Shown here: in pieces, positions 22,712-31,320 of the stretch
Numbering within the stretch: the stretch's first letter is position 1
Layout: each line of letters opens with the position of its first letter
Source: JABMPU01 sp964457455
GTDB taxonomy: Bacteria; Cloacimonadota; Cloacimonadia; Cloacimonadales; TCS61
Direction of reading: 5' to 3'
NCBI GenBank assembly: GCA_964457455.1
Contig: CAYWJN010000001.1
Location: forward strand, 1 to 64,000
DNA length: 64,000 nucleotides
The notes under the pieces: generated by a model
What the model was told of the DNA's origin: nothing
Database searches by the model: none
The model's input: the letters and a program-made list of their open reading frames with translations, nothing else
Made by a program: the position numbers and the translations under genes

Positions 22712-24058
22712 GTGAACCCGGGAAACAATATACATTTTGTTGAGCGAGTGGCTAAAGCAGGGGTAGATGTTGCTGAGGATAATCAGATTTCCCTAACTGA
22801 TGCTCTCCGAAAAGTAGCGATTGATTATGGGTTAAATCCCGTCCAGGCAGAAAATGTAGGGGCCCGGATGAACCATATTAAATTCGCCAGAGAAAAAGAT
22901 AGAAATGGGACACTGACATTTAAGTTTGAAAAGGCAGACTATACTCAACTTGGACCATTAGTAGAGAAAAAGGCAAAAGTGATTGAGGGTAAAAGGATGA
23001 AAACGGCATCCGAACTGCTGGGTAGTGTAGCCAATGAGCCAAGCCCTAAAATAAATCCAATCCATAATATTGTGAAAATAGCTGATGCTGCCGAGGAGAA
23101 TGCTGACGACTTATTGTCTCTTGTAAATAAAAGAGATAATATATTTGCCCATATAAAGAACACCATTATTGCCCTGTTGCAGGCAGGAGAATCTGCTAAT
23201 GATATTTACAGAACGCTATATGAGTCTTGGGGCAAGAATAATGAAGAGGAACTGAAAAAGTATTTTACTGGATTATTAGACGATTTAAAGACCGAAGGCT
23301 ATATTGATCAAGTGGATTTCAATGTTCCAGATTATACCAATACTGACCCCGTTGAATTAACGGATAATGAACTGGCGAAGTCTGCTCATGAAGTTTTAAG
23401 ATATAGCGATGAGATTATCAAGCGAGAGATCGCCCATCTAAATATGATGAATATGTTGCAGAAAGAGGGTGGCGAGAAAAGGGCAGCCATGATTGATAAG
23501 TATCTCCAGCATGAATTTATTATAGCCAGCGTATTGCAAGAAGGGTTAGAAAAATATGCAGGAGTCAACACTGCCGCGAAAATATTTTTCCAGGAAAAGC
23601 CATTAGCATACTTGGCCGCAATAGTTGGTGCCCAAATAGCTGCAACCAAAGGCGTTGATATCATCAATGATGTGACAAAGAAAATCCGAACTAGGAAATT
23701 GGAGAAATCGCTTCCTAATCGATTCCCCGGACTGCAGGAAATACCTCCATCTGAGTATCATGACATCTATGAGACTGTAACTAATTTGAATCCAGTATTG
23801 GTTACAGCCCCATACGCCCTCGCGCAGACACTGAAAAAGCACCACATAACCGGCACAATGGATTCTGGAAATATTAACCAGATGATATCTGCGGGTAAAA
23901 ATTATACCCCTCCATTGAATTCAGAGTCTATTAGCAAAGCGGTTCAAACTGGAATGTTAGCTGGAGCAAAAGTGGTAGAAGATCAAGATAAGATGGACAA
24001 AGAACATGACTTCAAATCTGATCTGGCAATCTATATTAATGAAAAGCGTAAAAAGTAA
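22712..24058 (+). CDS. Head-region structural protein, unknown
   Basis: A 448-residue helical protein starting at GTG 22712 after GAGGGGG. The head signature HFVERVA lies at residues 9-15, and further hydrophobic-K-x-A sites follow (MKTAS, IVKIAD, LAKSAH, LEKYAG). It sits between terminase and portal. A hydrophobic Ala-rich segment (about 294-310, AYLAAIVGAQIAATKG) may be membrane-active. No family recognised; probably an internal or portal-associated virion protein. Confidence 0.5.
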   Translation: MNPGNNIHFVERVAKAGVDVAEDNQISLTDALRKVAIDYGLNPVQAENVGARMNHIKFAREKDRNGTLTFKFEKADYTQLGPLVEKKAKVIEGKRMKTASELLGSVANEPSPKINPIHNIVKIADAAEENADDLLSLVNKRDNIFAHIKNTIIALLQAGESANDIYRTLYESWGKNNEEELKKYFTGLLDDLKTEGYIDQVDFNVPDYTNTDPVELTDNELAKSAHEVLRYSDEIIKREIAHLNMMNMLQKEGGEKRAAMIDKYLQHEFIIASVLQEGLEKYAGVNTAAKIFFQEKPLAYLAAIVGAQIAATKGVDIINDVTKKIRTRKLEKSLPNRFPGLQEIPPSEYHDIYETVTNLNPVLVTAPYALAQTLKKHHITGTMDSGNINQMISAGKNYTPPLNSESISKAVQTGMLAGAKVVEDQDKMDKEHDFKSDLAIYINEKRKK

Positions 24059-24115
24059 AGGATATTAAAGAAAGCGGATGATATTTTCGGCGGCAAAAGC
24101 AAGGTGAGATAGGTA

Positions 24116-26884
24116 ATGTCATTAGATAGTGTTACTGAAGGCAGCTATAATACAAGCAGAATCAAGAATTTGGTGTTCAACCTGAACATGGACAGAATAG
24201 TTGTCCCCGTTAGAGCGAAGACCTATTATCGCTATGCGGAGTTTTTCTTTACCCATACAGCGATTGGGACGGCTATACTCAAGAAGGCAAGATTTGCCAT
24301 CCAGGATATTAAAATCAGAAGTAATAATCCAGAACTTGAGGATAGAGCCAAAAAGATGATCAGGGTGATTAAATTAAGAGAAAAAATAGTGAAGACATGT
24401 CGTGATTATGATATATATGGGATAAGTGCTGTTTTTCCGATGTATGCTATTGATAAGGTTATTGTGTGTGAAAGTTGTGGAGATACGTATTTGTTAAAAG
24501 ATCTCACACATACAGGAGACCCAGAATATAAATGGGATAGTTCGGGAGAAGGATCGATTCAATATAAATGCCGCAACAAAAAGTGTTCTGCCTATGGGAA
24601 AAATGCATCCTTTAAGATGAGAGATAGAAAAGATAGTTCAAATTTAAAAAGAATGTCTATAGCAGTATGGTCACCTAACAATATTGAAGCAGTTTATAAT
24701 AAAATAACTGACACAAAACAATATAAATTATATATTGATAAAGAAATGCGTAATCTGATACGCAGGGGTGATCATTATATTCTTTGTACAACGCCTCAGA
24801 TATATATAAGAGCGGCATTGAAAAATCGCAGGATAGTCATCAATCCCAGCAAACTATTTATCTTTGAGGCTCCGACAATGAATATTCAAGGGATGCCAAT
24901 TCCACCCATGGTAATGGCATTCCAAGATCTCTATACAAGAATGAAGTATGTCCAAGCAAACGCTAATGTTGCCGAAGAATTGATGGTTCCGTTCCGGATG
25001 CTTTATCCTATTTGGAGAGGTGAATCTGGAGGTCATCTACCAAGGACTCAAACTATTAATTCGTTGACTTGGCGACAGAGCGTTCTCTCACAATATAAAA
25101 AATGGAAAAAAGATAATAAACATGTAATGGTGATGCCTATTGAAATGGGCAGTAAAGACTTTTGGGGAGCCGGCAAACTTCTCGTGCTCGGAAGAGAATT
25201 GCGCGAGAACATGTCGGACATATTGGCCACAATAGGTGTACCTATTGAGTTTATATTCGGTGGAGTAACATGGTCACGACAAAATGTATCAGCGATTATT
25301 CTCGAAAATACATTTAAACAATTCGGAATGTTAGTCCAGGAATTATTAGATTTTATAGCCGAGAAAATAAACTCATCGCAGAATGTAAAAGATAAGGTCG
25401 AATTGACTTTGGAAATGCCCAGGTTGGTCGAGGCCCTTGCGGAGTCAACTTTTCTCGAAAAGGGTATGGTGAACGGAGATATATCTCCGGAATTATATTA
25501 TAGTCGGTTTGGTGTTGATCTCCGAGCACAAAGATCAAAAATAGAAGCCACTAAACAGGATAGAATCTATTTCAAAAAAATGCAGAAACGCCTCGAAGCC
25601 CAGGGTGAAGTTGAATTCCAAGAAGTATTGTTATCTGGACAGAAGAAAATAAAAGAAACTGAACGTCGAGAAGCCCTGAAAGATCAGTTATCTATAGCCG
25701 CCATTGAATCCGATAAAATGGAGGCCGCTATTGATAAACATAAGAAATTGATGAAAATGGATATTGCATCCAAGAAAAAGTTGTTGGATTATCAATTGGA
25801 TGTTCAGAATAAACGGCGGATTAATGAGATGGATGGTTCTTTAGAACATATGAAGGAAAGTCTCAAAATACAATCTGATCAGCAGTATAGAGATGCAAAA
25901 CGATCAATGAAATTGGAATTGAATCAGATGGAAGCCATGGGACTCAAGGGAGATGAGGTTAATTATAAGAGACAGATGGCCGAAGAATACCGTCAATTGA
26001 TGGAGATTTATAAAAAATTGCCAAAAACTAAACAACTGGAATTGATCGGCATGAAGTACGATGACAGAAAGAAATGTCTTCAAGAAATTGCTATAGAACA
26101 GGAAATGTCGGCCATTAACGACAATCTTGATCCCCAGACTAAACAGGAATTGTCCCAATTAAGCGAAGAAGAACGCAATAAGCAACTGGAAAATATATAT
26201 AAGAAGAAAAAGGATGAAGAACAAATAGAGAAAACGGTCACAATGGATCCAAACTTGCAGAAAGAACGTATTAAAAGAATGGACGAAGAAAGAGCAGAAG
26301 ATCAGAGTATAAATTTGTCTGCTACAACCTATAATAGATTAAATCAGGACGAGAGAGAATATTTTAAACAGCAATTAATGCAGGAATCTTCGGAGAGGTT
26401 CGCTAAAGTTAAAGAAACTGCGGATGCTATGGCCACAATGGGCTATGCAGATAGATTAGCCAATGCAGACGACAATGAAATATCTGATATAGTTGAGGAG
26501 ATTGAGGCTCACCGTCCAGATATCGCCAAAGATGTAGAAACCGAACTGGAAAGCCGAATGTTCATTAAGCAACAAGCCGCGGCCTATGCATCCAGGATGA
26601 TTAAACTCGAAGGAACACCAGAATTCGGCAAGTTTGTAAAGGAAGTTCAAAAGTTCCCCGATGAGTTTAAGCAGATGATATCCGACAATCTAGATCAATT
26701 CATGAAAATTGAAAAGGACAACACCTTGATTAAAACGGGGGAAGACGATGTTGCCAAGGAGATGGCTCTACAGATTCAGGAAAGTTATAATGAAACCGAC
26801 AGGGTAGAAATGCTAAAGCAACTTCGATACATAAATCCCACATTATATAAAAAAATAATAGCAAATATGGATTTAGATAAGTAA
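24116..26884 (+). CDS. Portal protein
   Basis: A 922-residue protein. Residues 1-470 have the organisation of myovirus portals, with the stretch ending IGVPIEFIFGGVTWSRQNVSA typical of the region near the crown. It is interrupted by a four-cysteine zinc insertion (CESC near 119 and CxxxxC near 153). Residues 490-720 form a long, very charged coiled coil, and the remaining 200 residues are helical and acidic. Portals are usually 450-600 residues, so the C-terminal extension is unusual and may reach into the capsid as a core or scaffold-binding element. Confidence 0.8.
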   Translation: MSLDSVTEGSYNTSRIKNLVFNLNMDRIVVPVRAKTYYRYAEFFFTHTAIGTAILKKARFAIQDIKIRSNNPELEDRAKKMIRVIKLREKIVKTCRDYDIYGISAVFPMYAIDKVIVCESCGDTYLLKDLTHTGDPEYKWDSSGEGSIQYKCRNKKCSAYGKNASFKMRDRKDSSNLKRMSIAVWSPNNIEAVYNKITDTKQYKLYIDKEMRNLIRRGDHYILCTTPQIYIRAALKNRRIVINPSKLFIFEAPTMNIQGMPIPPMVMAFQDLYTRMKYVQANANVAEELMVPFRMLYPIWRGESGGHLPRTQTINSLTWRQSVLSQYKKWKKDNKHVMVMPIEMGSKDFWGAGKLLVLGRELRENMSDILATIGVPIEFIFGGVTWSRQNVSAIILENTFKQFGMLVQELLDFIAEKINSSQNVKDKVELTLEMPRLVEALAESTFLEKGMVNGDISPELYYSRFGVDLRAQRSKIEATKQDRIYFKKMQKRLEAQGEVEFQEVLLSGQKKIKETERREALKDQLSIAAIESDKMEAAIDKHKKLMKMDIASKKKLLDYQLDVQNKRRINEMDGSLEHMKESLKIQSDQQYRDAKRSMKLELNQMEAMGLKGDEVNYKRQMAEEYRQLMEIYKKLPKTKQLELIGMKYDDRKKCLQEIAIEQEMSAINDNLDPQTKQELSQLSEEERNKQLENIYKKKKDEEQIEKTVTMDPNLQKERIKRMDEERAEDQSINLSATTYNRLNQDEREYFKQQLMQESSERFAKVKETADAMATMGYADRLANADDNEISDIVEEIEAHRPDIAKDVETELESRMFIKQQAAAYASRMIKLEGTPEFGKFVKEVQKFPDEFKQMISDNLDQFMKIEKDNTLIKTGEDDVAKEMALQIQESYNETDRVEMLKQLRYINPTLYKKIIANMDLDK

Positions 26885-26893
26885 GGAGAAAAA

Positions 26894-27610
26894 ATGAGCA
26901 AAGTATTCGCGGGTATGAAACCTATAAAAATAAAAGGATATGCTGGGAATCTGACAACAGATGTAAATCAACTTGTTTGGCCACATAATATGGAATATAT
27001 TTATGGTTCTGTATCAGAAACATTATATTTGTCCAGCTCTGATAACGGAGATGATCAGGATTATAAAGTGACAGGGGTAGATGCTAATTATGTTTATCAA
27101 GAGGTAGAGGTTACATCTTCGGGGCAAACCGGGGTAAAAATTGGAGAAGATAATTCTTGGAGAAGGGTGTTTAGTATAGAGAATATAGGAGACACCAATA
27201 ATGCTGGCGACATATATATCGGTACCGAATCTGCTCCGACAGGCGGAATACCTAATGATAACAACATTAGAGGTATGATAGAAACCGGAAAAAATAAGAG
27301 TGAGATGGCTCTCTATACAGTGCCCAATAAGAAAAGGATCTTCATTAAAAAGATTATTCTGTCAGAAGCGGGTGCAGATGATGGGAGTTCGCTTATGTCT
27401 TTGAATGTAAGACCTTTTGGGAAAGTATTTAAACGGGAATTATCTGTGTCCCTCCTGAATGGAGTGGCAGAAATAGATTTAGAAGAACCAATAATAGTTG
27501 AGAGTAAATCAGACATTGAAATACAAGTAGTCAGCGGTGCGTCTAATCCGGGTAAAATAACAGTATTAGTTGAAGCTGGAATAAATCCATTATTCTATGC
27601 AGGAGAATAA
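26894..27610 (+). CDS. Beta-rich virion protein
   Basis: A 238-residue protein preceded by AAGGAG. The pattern GDIYIGTESAPTGGIPNDNNIRGMI then ALYTVPNKKRIFIKKI and a final EAGINPLFYAGE is a jelly-roll-like architecture found in many phage head-fibre or tail-decoration proteins. The position after portal suggests a capsid or neck component. Its stop overlaps the ribosome site of the next gene. Confidence 0.6.
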   Translation: MSKVFAGMKPIKIKGYAGNLTTDVNQLVWPHNMEYIYGSVSETLYLSSSDNGDDQDYKVTGVDANYVYQEVEVTSSGQTGVKIGEDNSWRRVFSIENIGDTNNAGDIYIGTESAPTGGIPNDNNIRGMIETGKNKSEMALYTVPNKKRIFIKKIILSEAGADDGSSLMSLNVRPFGKVFKRELSVSLLNGVAEIDLEEPIIVESKSDIEIQVVSGASNPGKITVLVEAGINPLFYAGE

Positions 27611-27611
27611 C

Positions 27612-28493
27612 GTGCCCAGTGTCAGTCAGAACCAACAAAAATTAATGGGACTTGTCTATGCAGCCAAAAAGGGCGAAATACCAGTCTCTGCATTACATGG
27701 TCCGGCTAGGCAGATATACGAGAAAATGCCCAAAGAAAAAATCAGGGAATTTGCTAAAACTAAGAGAAAGGGGCTTCCAAAAAAGGCTTCACTACAAAGT
27801 GAGGTTATGAGGCAAATGGCCATTAGAATAGGAGGAGGTAGCGCAGTAGGGGGTGGGCTATCATATGCTGGTACTCTTAAAAACCAATGGGGAAGGTATA
27901 AAAAAAAGAATCCATCAGCGACATTTAAACAATTTTATTCTAATAGAACACGACGAAATAAAAATGAACTGAAAAAATCTGTGGGTGTGGGTATACGATT
28001 AGGGATGTTGGCAGGATCTTTTATCCCGTACAATCACGCAAAATTGCGGGGCGCATCATATGATGGTTTCAGGCGTGCATATCAACAATACTCAGGGTCG
28101 CCGAACATTCCAAAGGCTACCATAAAAAAGAATTTAAGTACTTTCGGATTAAAGATGAAAGGAGTTAACTCAAAAAGTCAGGTAAAACAAGCTTATTGGG
28201 CAACGATGAGGAAAGTGCATCCCGACAAAGGAGGCAATGAGGAAATTGCTAAAACAATCAATAGAGCATTTGATGATGTGTCAAAAACGGATTGGTTTAA
28301 GAAATTAGCGTATCCCAATATATTGAAGATGGCGCGGGGCAAATCTATGCATTTACTTATAGAAAAGAAGGCTTTATGTCCATGGGTATTAAAGGAAGCA
28401 ACCAAAAGGTGGATACAATCAGCAAATAAATCCATTAAAAGTCGAGGTACGGAAGGTGTGTGTTCTGGAGCAAACTTTGGTGGACCTACTTGA
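27612..28493 (+). CDS. DUF3008-like and J-domain fusion protein
   Basis: A 293-residue protein starting at GTG 27612 after AGGAG (ATG 27597 is in frame but precedes that site). Residues 1-60 (VPSVSQNQQKLMGLVYAAKKG ... FAKTKRKGLPKK) match DUF3008, a small domain found in phage virions. Glycine-rich hydrophobic segments follow (about 74-86 and 123-137). A J domain has HPDKGG at 203-208, then WFKKLAYPNILKMA, and then an internal tag, LCPWVLKEATKRW, resembling the tag plus first residues of the kinase-like proteins. The fusion links host-chaperone recruitment to the internal-protein set. Role inferred. Confidence 0.7.
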   Translation: MPSVSQNQQKLMGLVYAAKKGEIPVSALHGPARQIYEKMPKEKIREFAKTKRKGLPKKASLQSEVMRQMAIRIGGGSAVGGGLSYAGTLKNQWGRYKKKNPSATFKQFYSNRTRRNKNELKKSVGVGIRLGMLAGSFIPYNHAKLRGASYDGFRRAYQQYSGSPNIPKATIKKNLSTFGLKMKGVNSKSQVKQAYWATMRKVHPDKGGNEEIAKTINRAFDDVSKTDWFKKLAYPNILKMARGKSMHLLIEKKALCPWVLKEATKRWIQSANKSIKSRGTEGVCSGANFGGPT

Positions 28494-28502
28494 CCACCAA
28501 AG
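28475..28502 (+). terminator. 9-bp hairpin spanning a stop codon
   Basis: CTTTGGTGG (28475-28483) pairs perfectly with CCACCAAAG (28494-28502); the TGA of the J-domain gene lies in the loop. No T run follows. It may be a terminator, processing site or translation-termination element. The rest of the gap to 28565 shows only the AAAGGAG of the next gene. Confidence 0.45.
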
Positions 28503-28564
28503 ACAAGGCGCTATAATTTGGCGAAAGTCTTCCGGAGGATGGCTCAAAAAAGAAAGGAGAAGTA

Positions 28565-29263
28565 ATGGATGTTAAGATAATCGTGCTTATTATAGTAGTG
28601 CTAACTGGCAGCATTTATCACTTTGCCTATCGAAATGGTGTAAACGATACAATCGTTAGGCAAGAGGAAGACCTTGTGTTTATGGATAGCAAGGTGGATT
28701 CCTTGACGGAGAGTATAAGTGCGGTTACTCATCAGGCGAATAATTGGAAATCGATAGCAGATTCGCTATTTACTAATCCCAAGATTATCAAGGATACAAT
28801 ATCAATTATTGTCACAGAAGATGGAGAAACTATTTATGATACTCTCATGGTGGCTAATGCTGCTTCCCACACATTAGATTATAGTGGCGATAATGCAATA
28901 AAAGTGCGAAAACTCTTTACAGCCGAAGGGGATACTCTGCAATTTGATATTCATGAGTGGATAGATATTGATGTAAATCTAGATAAAGATGGAGTAATGT
29001 ATATCTTTGATAAATTGAGATATCAGATAAAAAATGTGAGGCTCAATTGGGAAAGAAAATATATTAAAACCGTTGATAAAGGACAGATATTCTTCGTAGG
29101 GGAGACCCAATATGATTATAATCCAGAAGTTAATAATAATAAACAGAGATTAGATGGTTTTGTAGGCATAGATATCATCTTTGATGAAAGATATGGAATT
29201 GGATTAAAGGGGAATACAACAACGGTTGGACTGATGTTTAAATATAAACTAATAGGATGGTAA
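28565..29263 (+). CDS. Membrane-anchored protein with coiled coil
   Basis: A 232-residue protein with one N-terminal membrane segment (about residues 4-20), a heptad-like helix (35-65), and a beta-rich C-terminal domain ending GLMFKYKLIG, like an outer-membrane-type strand pattern. It could be a spanin-like or envelope-contact protein, but no lysis genes are adjacent. AAAGGAG precedes the start. Confidence 0.45.
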   Translation: MDVKIIVLIIVVLTGSIYHFAYRNGVNDTIVRQEEDLVFMDSKVDSLTESISAVTHQANNWKSIADSLFTNPKIIKDTISIIVTEDGETIYDTLMVANAASHTLDYSGDNAIKVRKLFTAEGDTLQFDIHEWIDIDVNLDKDGVMYIFDKLRYQIKNVRLNWERKYIKTVDKGQIFFVGETQYDYNPEVNNNKQRLDGFVGIDIIFDERYGIGLKGNTTTVGLMFKYKLIGW

Positions 29264-29265
29264 AT

Positions 29266-29757
29266 ATGATAAATTATGATAAGGGTCTATTGTATAGTAA
29301 AGCATTAAAGGCCGGACAATCTGTTGTGATGAAAACGCCAACAATAACTAATTCCCGGGCAAGATATGCACCAGCAATAACTAAGAGAAAAACCGATAAT
29401 GGGATTAAGTTGGCATGCCCAATAGTACTGAAGGAAGCGGGAATAGTTGCCGCATTAAAAGCATTTAAACCCATCGCTAAACATATATGGAAAAATCCAT
29501 ATACAAAAGCAGGTATTGTTGGTGGATCTGTCGGTGGAATATCATCGGGCATAAGCGGTGGAAATGTTGTCAAAGGAACTATAGGTGGTGCTGCAATCGG
29601 AGTTGGAGGAAGGTTTGGCTACAAGAAGTTAAAAGCAATAAAACCAAAAGGTATAAAGATAAAACATAATATAATTAAGAATAAAAAATATCCTGCACAC
29701 ATAGTGTTAGGTAAACAACCCTTAGTTGGTAAGCCCTACGTTGTGTCTGGAGTTTAG
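29266..29757 (+). CDS. Glycine-zipper protein with internal tag
   Basis: A basic protein of 163 residues from ATG 29266 (29257 is possible). Near residue 50 it carries LACPIVLKEAG, an internal copy of the tag, followed by a long glycine zipper (GIVGGSVGGISSGISGG then GTIGGAAIGVGG) and a basic tail. The order tag, hydrophobic zipper, basic end is shared with the products of 20601, 30296 and 30928. I infer an internal head protein able to insert in membrane. Confidence 0.55.
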   Translation: MINYDKGLLYSKALKAGQSVVMKTPTITNSRARYAPAITKRKTDNGIKLACPIVLKEAGIVAALKAFKPIAKHIWKNPYTKAGIVGGSVGGISSGISGGNVVKGTIGGAAIGVGGRFGYKKLKAIKPKGIKIKHNIIKNKKYPAHIVLGKQPLVGKPYVVSGV

Positions 29758-29771
29758 AAAGGAGAAATAAG

Positions 29772-30041
29772 ATGAAATGTCCACAAATAGTTAAAATGGC
29801 CGTTCTCGTAGGTCCTGCCATCGATCTGTCGTTATTTGGAACACCTTCTTTGATAGGTCATGGAGAAGGTAAGAAAAAGGGATTTAGGGAAGGAGCTATC
29901 AGCAGAAAAGAAAATCCGGAACGACTGAAATTTAAAAATTACGCTGGGCTACTAACGATACCTGGTTCAATAGGTTATCATCTTGGATATATGTCAGGTT
30001 GGAGACGAGCACAAACATTAAAAAAAGATAAATCTAGTTAA
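29772..30041 (+). CDS. Tagged small protein
   Basis: An 89-residue protein opening with the tag MKCPQIVKMA, then a mildly hydrophobic Gly/Leu segment and a basic C-terminus. AAAGGAG lies at ideal spacing. It is part of the run of tagged mini-genes from 29266 to 31308. Confidence 0.55.
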   Translation: MKCPQIVKMAVLVGPAIDLSLFGTPSLIGHGEGKKKGFREGAISRKENPERLKFKNYAGLLTIPGSIGYHLGYMSGWRRAQTLKKDKSS

Positions 30042-30083
30042 GTTTTAAGATGATTAGGCATATAAAACGAGAGGAAAAATAAG

Positions 30084-30215
30084 ACGAAATGTCCTGCATC
30101 TGTAAAAATGGCAGCAACTAAAACCGTCTTACAGCCACATCAGGAAAGGACTGTTAGAAAATCAATGAATAACAATGTTCTTATCCAACACGGTTTAGGA
30201 TCAGTCAAAAAATAA
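30084..30215 (+). pseudogene. Tagged ORF with ACG in place of ATG
   Basis: In the expected place after GAGGAAAAATAAG the codon is ACG, followed in frame by KCPASVKMAATK and 32 further codons to TAA. All other features of a tagged gene are present. Either the start codon is mutated (ATG to ACG), or translation begins at ATG 30108 without the tag. Confidence 0.45.
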
Positions 30216-30295
30216 TTTTGGAGAATATATGATTAAATATAAGGAATATACGATCCAAGACGATATACTGGATTGAAAAAATAAAGGAGAATAAA

Positions 30296-30775
30296 ATGAA
30301 ATGTCCAAGAATAGTAAAAGAAGCCATTACATTGATGAGAGTATCCAACAAAGGTGAGTATAGAGGGTATACCCCAACAAAAGCAAAAGAAATAACAAGC
30401 GATAAATATCTGGAATTATCTGATGAATTGAGGAACAAAAGGATAAATAGATATAGGAATCTGCCTAAAGTATACAAAAAAAATAGGCAGGTCGCTGGAG
30501 GGATATTAGGAGGAGGACTGGGTGGCACAATATCTAGTAGTCTTATGTCCGGGTCAAAAATAAAAGGAAAATACAAATTACCTATTATATTGGGATCGTC
30601 GCTATTAAGTGGAATAGGATTAGGTGCAGCATTTACTCCAAATAAAAGGAGAATGGAGAGAATGCGAGCATATGCTGATAAAAAAACTGATATAGAAAAT
30701 TTCAGGAGACATTATCAAAGACCGGGGATAAAGAAAAATCCTAAAAACTATAAATACTATATGAGAGATACATAG
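30296..30775 (+). CDS. Tagged glycine-zipper protein
   Basis: A 159-residue protein with the tag MKCPRIVKEA, a basic helical part, then the glycine zipper GGILGGGLGGTISSSLM and a second hydrophobic segment (GSSLLSGIGLGAAF), and a basic tail. AAAGGAG precedes the ATG. In the 80 bases upstream a 15-codon frame (30230-30277) is the only other open frame. Confidence 0.55.
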   Translation: MKCPRIVKEAITLMRVSNKGEYRGYTPTKAKEITSDKYLELSDELRNKRINRYRNLPKVYKKNRQVAGGILGGGLGGTISSSLMSGSKIKGKYKLPIILGSSLLSGIGLGAAFTPNKRRMERMRAYADKKTDIENFRRHYQRPGIKKNPKNYKYYMRDT

Positions 30776-30787
30776 GAAATAGAAATA

Positions 30788-30883
30788 GTGAGATGTCCCA
30801 TTGTAGTTAAAGAGGCGGTGATCAGCACTATATTACAACCTCTATTTGTTGCAAAGATCAAAAGAGAAGAAAGATATCATTGA
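30788..30883 (+). CDS. 31-residue tagged ORF
   Basis: GTG 30788 opens VRCPIVVKEA, a complete tag, followed by only 21 more residues to TGA. The weak AGGAAA ribosome site and short length suggest a truncated member, or a minimal peptide that is mostly tag. Confidence 0.4.
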   Translation: MRCPIVVKEAVISTILQPLFVAKIKREERYH

Positions 30884-30927
30884 CCAATTATACGAAGTTA
30901 TGGAAAGAGCAAATTAAAGGAGAAATA

Positions 30928-31308
30928 ATGAAACGTCCATTAATAATTAAAGAAGCAATAGTCAAAGATATTGCAGACATCGAAGACGAAATATCAACTA
31001 ATCCACAATATACCAAAAGTCAGGCAATAAAAGACTACAAGACTCATGCTTTTGATAATATTGAGCAGGGACGATTGCCTGCTGTTCTATTAGGGGCTGG
31101 GATAGGGGCACTATCTTCGCTGATAGGACCAAAATCTTTAATGAAGACTATGCGTCATGTAGGTGCAGGAGGACTATCTGGGGGGGCAGCAAAAGTTTTA
31201 TCTGAAATTGATGATTTAAAAGCAAAAGCATTCCCCAGTGTATTACAGAGAGATGCTGAAAAGTATGTTAATTCATTAATAAAATATTATAGGGCGCCCC
31301 GAATATAA
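30928..31308 (+). CDS. Tagged glycine-zipper protein
   Basis: A 126-residue protein starting at ATG 30928 after AAAGGAG (the frame is open to TTG 30880). The tag is the variant MKRPLIIKEA, with arginine replacing cysteine, so the cysteine is not essential to the motif. An acidic helix follows, then LLGAGIGALSSLIG and HVGAGGLSGGAAK glycine-rich hydrophobic segments. It immediately precedes the protease gene. Confidence 0.55.
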   Translation: MKRPLIIKEAIVKDIADIEDEISTNPQYTKSQAIKDYKTHAFDNIEQGRLPAVLLGAGIGALSSLIGPKSLMKTMRHVGAGGLSGGAAKVLSEIDDLKAKAFPSVLQRDAEKYVNSLIKYYRAPRI

Positions 31309-31320
31309 CTGGGAGAACAA

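Noticed and set aside
16252..30960. Cys-Pro in the tag resembles the heme-regulatory CP motif.
   Set aside because: One member has Arg in place of Cys (30928), while the hydrophobic-K-x-A part is kept, so the cysteine is not the invariant feature. No other heme-related context.
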